The notes below the pieces were generated by a model. The model saw nothing but the letters and a program-made list of their open reading frames with translations. It had not been told where the DNA came from and ran no database searches. Of a DNA stretch of 64,000 bases, positions 62,298 through 64,000 are shown piece after piece (position 1 is the first letter of the stretch; each line of letters starts with the position of its first letter). Origin of the DNA: Urechidicola croceus. Lineage in GTDB: Bacteria > Bacteroidota > Bacteroidia > Flavobacteriales > Flavobacteriaceae. A program made the position numbers and the translations under genes. Where the stretch lies: assembly GCF_001761325.1 (NCBI RefSeq), contig NZ_CP017478.1, forward strand, positions 2,935,501 through 2,999,500, read 5' to 3'.

Positions 62298-63185
62298 ATG
62301 AAAGCATATATATTTCCAGGTCAAGGAGCACAATTTACAGGAATGGGTCTAGATTTATACGAAAACTCAACTTTAGCGCAAGAATTATTTGAACAAGCAA
62401 ATGAAATTTTAGGATTCCATATTACAGATATTATGTTTGAAGGAACTCCAGAACAGTTGAAAGAAACGAAAGTAACTCAACCAGCTATTTTCTTGCATTC
62501 TGTTATACTAGCTAAAGTTTTAGGTGATAATTTCAAGCCAGAAATGGTCGCAGGACATTCATTAGGAGAATTGTCTGCTTTGGTTGCAAATGGAGTGTTA
62601 ACTTTTGAAGATGGATTGAAATTGGTTTCAAAAAGAGCTTTAGCAATGCAAAAAGCTTGTGAAATACAAGAGTCAACAATGGCTGCAGTTTTAGGGTTGG
62701 AAGATAAAGTTGTTGAAGATGTGTGTGCAGAGATTGATGGAGTAGTGGTTGCTGCAAATTATAACTGTCCTGGACAGTTGGTAATTTCTGGAGAGATTGA
62801 TGCAATAAACAAAGCATGTGAAGTGTTAACTGAAAAAGGTGCTCGTAGAGCTTTAGTTTTACCAGTTGGTGGTGCGTTTCATTCACCATTAATGGAGCCA
62901 GCAAGAGAAGAATTAGCTGCTGCAATAGAGGAAACTACTTTTAGTGAACCAATTTGTCCAGTATATCAAAATGTAGTTGCAAAGGCAGTAACAAATCCTG
63001 ATGAGATAAAAGAAAATTTAATGGTTCAATTGACTGCGCCTGTAAAATGGACACAATGTATCCAAGCGATGATTGCTGATGGAGGTACTGAATTTATTGA
63101 GGTAGGTCCAGGAAAAGTTTTGCAAGGATTGATGCGCAAAATTGATAGAAGTGTTGCTGCTAATGGAGCAAGTCTTGAAGTTTAA
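62298..63185 (+). CDS. fabD: Malonyl-CoA:ACP transacylase
   Basis: The 295-residue enzyme loads malonyl groups onto acyl carrier protein for fatty acid synthesis. The N-terminal FPGQGAQFTGMG, nucleophile motif GHSLGELSALVA and catalytic His in PVGGAFHSPLM are all present, with VGPGKVLQGLM at the C-terminus. Length is normal. The gene stands alone and is followed by a terminator. Confidence 0.97.
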   Translation: MKAYIFPGQGAQFTGMGLDLYENSTLAQELFEQANEILGFHITDIMFEGTPEQLKETKVTQPAIFLHSVILAKVLGDNFKPEMVAGHSLGELSALVANGVLTFEDGLKLVSKRALAMQKACEIQESTMAAVLGLEDKVVEDVCAEIDGVVVAANYNCPGQLVISGEIDAINKACEVLTEKGARRALVLPVGGAFHSPLMEPAREELAAAIEETTFSEPICPVYQNVVAKAVTNPDEIKENLMVQLTAPVKWTQCIQAMIADGGTEFIEVGPGKVLQGLMRKIDRSVAANGASLEV

Positions 63186-63208
63186 ATAAGATATTAAGTA
63201 TTAAAAGT

Positions 63209-63244
63209 AAAATCCTCTAAGTTTAAACTCGGAGGATTTTTTTT
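63209..63244 (+). terminator. Rho-independent terminator after fabD
   Basis: AAAATCCTC (63209-63217) pairs with GAGGATTTT (63232-63240). An inner AGTTTAAACT palindrome lies in the loop, and a T-run follows. Confidence 0.88.
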
Positions 63245-63371
63245 GGTTTAAAAGGTAATTGATTTTTTAACTTCCCTCAATCATACAAATATTTCACCCA
63301 TTAAATAGTTGCTTTCCCTCACTTGTACTTTTGAATAGTACATAAACATGTTAGTTTTATAAAAAAAAGTC

Positions 63372-64000
63372 ATGTTTAGATTTATTGTATTAAGTATTAT
63401 CAGTTTAGTTTTTATTTCTTGTAATAAAATGAATGCTAAAACTGGAGAGGATGAAAAAAACAATATTGTTTCAGTACAAGTGCCAGAAAATCCAAATTTA
63501 AAAAATGCCGAAATTGTATTTTGTTTGGATGCAACAGGAAGTATGAAAGGATTGATTGACACAGCCAAAGAGAAAATTTGGGATATTGTATCTGAATTAG
63601 CACAAGATAATGATGTCGATACTCTTAAAATGGGAATCATTTTTTATAGAGATAGAGGAGATCAATTTATAACTAAAACTATTCCACTTTCTATAGATTT
63701 AGATGAGGTATATACTGATTTGTTAGAAATACAAGCTGATGGAGGAGGAGATACACCTGAAAGTTTAAATCAAGCACTTGATGAGTCGGTTAATAAGATG
63801 GATTGGTCATTAAATAAAAACACTTACAAAACAATATTTGTTGTTGGAGATTGTCCTCCTCATATGGACTATCAAGATGATGTAAAATATACTATTTCTT
63901 GTCAAAAAGCAGCAGAAAATGGTATTGTAATAAATACTATAAAATTAGGTGTAAGTTGTACAAGTGCAATTCAACATTTTAAGAACATGTCTAATTGTAG
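63372..64000 (+). CDS. VWA-domain lipoprotein (partial, N-terminal part)
   Basis: The frame runs open to the window edge, so 209 residues are visible. A lipoprotein signal ends in FISC. A von Willebrand factor A domain starts at about residue 50, with a MIDAS-like DATGSM in IVFCLDATGSMKGLIDTAKE. Later signs are MGIIFYRDRGDQF and EIQADGGGDTPESLNQALDE, with the conserved Thr/Asp region, and a VVGDCPPH motif. Such proteins bind partners through a metal site on the cell surface. A -7-like TACTTTTG is at 63326-63333. Confidence 0.85.
   Translation, partial: MFRFIVLSIISLVFISCNKMNAKTGEDEKNNIVSVQVPENPNLKNAEIVFCLDATGSMKGLIDTAKEKIWDIVSELAQDNDVDTLKMGIIFYRDRGDQFITKTIPLSIDLDEVYTDLLEIQADGGGDTPESLNQALDESVNKMDWSLNKNTYKTIFVVGDCPPHMDYQDDVKYTISCQKAAENGIVINTIKLGVSCTSAIQHFKNMSNC

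Noticed and set aside
62533-62925. 130-codon minus-strand open frame rich in Leu and Gln
   Set aside because: It is antisense to fabD, an intact gene; the Leu/Gln bias is an effect of reading the opposite strand.
63281-63640. 119-codon minus-strand open frame
   Set aside because: It overlaps the start of the VWA lipoprotein gene, which has a signal peptide, lipobox and MIDAS motif on the plus strand.
1-64000. tRNA, rRNA, tmRNA, RNase P or SRP RNA genes
   Set aside because: No gap carries the conserved sequences of these RNAs; all longer gaps were read on both strands.

Overview
The window reads as chromosomal DNA of an AT-rich member of the Bacteroidota, most likely a marine or environmental Flavobacteriaceae. 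The sequence shows SusC/SusD outer-membrane pairs, Cys-lipoproteins with short lipoboxes, VCBS/ASPIC-UnbV lipoproteins, a Bacteroidota-style PEP carboxylase, little use of Shine-Dalgarno sequences, and Bacteroidota sigma-A promoters (TTG or TTTG, about 18-21 bases, then TAnnTTTG) ahead of several genes. No species can be named from the sequence alone. No tRNA, rRNA, CRISPR array, transposase or integrase was found.

Layout. 1-3.8 kb: two tandem minus-strand UnbV/VCBS surface lipoproteins, the first cut by the window edge. 4.0-6.0 kb: an overlapping histidine kinase/OmpR regulator pair. 6.0-17.3 kb: a minus-strand trehalose locus (AraC regulator, S45 acylase, MFS sugar transporter, fungal-type neutral trehalase, then SusC and SusD); its SusC gene is broken by one in-frame stop codon. 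17.5-30.4 kb: a plus-strand locus that looks built for beta-mannobiose (Na+/solute symporter, GH130 mannosylglucose phosphorylase, cellobiose 2-epimerase, SusC, SusD, an IPT/TIG glycan-binding lipoprotein and a fasciclin lipoprotein with a duplicated C-terminal domain). 30.4-63 kb: mostly housekeeping genes (ppc, dsbD, tilS, a lipase, a LysM protein, pabB, lpd, an M3 peptidase, purE/purK, greA, HIT, aat, aroA, queA, rlmN, a polyprenyl synthase, a GH3-family acyl-adenylase, yhhQ, fabD), mixed with a GH5 lipoprotein that lacks its acid/base glutamate. The window ends inside a VWA lipoprotein.

How the genes work together. In the trehalose locus SusC/SusD would carry trehalose or a trehalose-containing molecule across the outer membrane, the MFS protein would take it into the cytoplasm, and the signal-less trehalase would split it to glucose; the acylase may remove an acyl group first. 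In the plus-strand locus the surface lipoproteins capture the glycan, SusC/D and the SSS symporter import it, the 2-epimerase turns Man-b1,4-Man into Man-b1,4-Glc, and GH130 phosphorolyses that to mannose-1-phosphate and glucose. No endo-mannanase is present in the window.

The least explained stretch is the roughly 1.3 kb between lpd and the M3 peptidase (42.8-44.1 kb). It holds repeated TTGTGGGGA cores, two of them in the loop of an exact 7-7-7 hairpin and three spaced 106-107 bp apart. It also has CCCC/GGGG tracts in otherwise AT-rich DNA, a possible 89-residue gene, and pairs of direct repeats with the same 21-bp spacing at both edges. I cannot assign it to a known family, and it is my main candidate for something undescribed.
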